NCBI GenBank assembly: GCA_963815295.1
Contig: CAWFFZ010000008.1
Coordinates: 992,001 to 1,056,000, forward strand
Length of the DNA: 64,000 bases
Direction: 5' to 3'
DNA from: JACDHG01 sp963815295
GTDB lineage: Bacteria > Actinomycetota > Actinomycetes > Propionibacteriales > Nocardioidaceae
The position numbers were made by a program, and so were the translations under genes. A model generated the notes under the pieces. That model had not been told where the DNA came from. It saw nothing but the letters and a program-made list of their open reading frames with translations, and ran no database searches. The first letter of the stretch is position 1. Each line of letters opens with the position of its first letter. Positions 63,957-64,000 of the stretch are shown piece by piece.

Positions 63957-64000
63957 GGGCGATTGGCGCAGTGGTAGCGCGCTTCGTTCACACCGAAGAG
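63957..64000 (+). tRNA. tRNA-Val (CAC), 5' part
   Basis: GGGCGATTGGCGCAGTGG, the D-arm and an anticodon stem-loop CTTCG-TTCACAC-CGAAG (anticodon CAC) run to the right edge, so about 28 nt are missing. The 277 bp before it (63680-63956) hold no gene I can support. Confidence 0.9.

Overview
The window is high-GC DNA from an actinobacterium. Gene content suggests the Propionibacteriales, probably a Nocardioidaceae relative; that family call is inference. Supporting signs are a HemQ-type coproheme decarboxylase beside hemE/hemY, an Rpf-like muralidase behind a c-di-AMP riboswitch, an SsgA-like protein, DUF3000, a 13E12-type DUF222/HNH protein, a TreX-TreY-TreZ operon, and many starts lying 6-7 nt after a -10 hexamer (leaderless genes). 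It reads as ordinary chromosome. I see no CRISPR array, no insertion sequence and no prophage.

Layout. 0-2.2 kb: a tetR-MFS operon with its own operator, then an aromatic-acid-exporter-like gene. 2.3-6.7 kb: an aldo/keto reductase, the riboswitch-rpf unit, a lipoprotein, and DUF3000-RNase D. 6.7-11.6 kb: haem synthesis (hemE, hemY, hemQ) interrupted by a DUF4349 lipoprotein, then msrB. 11.6-16 kb: a frameshifted ExeM/NucH extracellular nuclease and a LigD-type polymerase. 16-23 kb: two secreted proteins, a hydrolase, a methyltransferase, a Usp-like protein, a LigC-type ligase, a RibD-like reductase and PPK2. 23.2-26.7 kb: a tightly coupled sulfur assimilation operon (leader peptide, sulfite reductase, zinc ribbon, CysH, CbiX-like chelatase). 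26.9-31.2 kb: glyA, YihY, rsgA and a GNAT. 31.2-37.5 kb: treX-treY-treZ, which makes trehalose from glycogen. 37.8-39.8 kb: a Tet(M)/OtrA-family ribosomal protection protein with an overlapping upstream ORF. 40-46.3 kb: a methyltransferase, DUF222/HNH, a DD-carboxypeptidase, secreted proteins and a thermonuclease. 46.4-54.9 kb: two RTX-repeat secreted proteins (one of 1570 aa with Ig-like repeats), a pterin-dehydratase/VOC fusion and an endonuclease/phosphatase lipoprotein. 55-58.4 kb: a dehydrogenase and a three-part membrane protein with a kinase-like middle. 58.4-64 kb: small secreted genes, a gene-poor stretch, a Gly-Cys-Val tRNA cluster, a PLP class-IV enzyme, CGNR/SRPBCC proteins, an SsgA-like protein and the start of a second tRNA-Val.

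A cross-cutting observation is the number of genes broken by single-base shifts, mostly at short G/C runs: the ExeM nuclease, DUF222/HNH, the thermonuclease tail, two small secreted proteins, the PLP enzyme, SRPBCC, CGNR and the SsgA-like protein. They cluster at 13.4-14.4 kb and 59-63.6 kb, while 0-13 kb and 15-37 kb look clean. Assembly indels explain this at least as well as real gene decay, so the broken genes should be read with that in mind.

The points most worth following are the ribosomal protection gene with its overlapping upstream ORF, the phased 17-bp repeat array at the tetR operator, the set of leaderless promoters, the Sec-type RTX/Ig proteins, and the membrane-kinase-membrane fusion.
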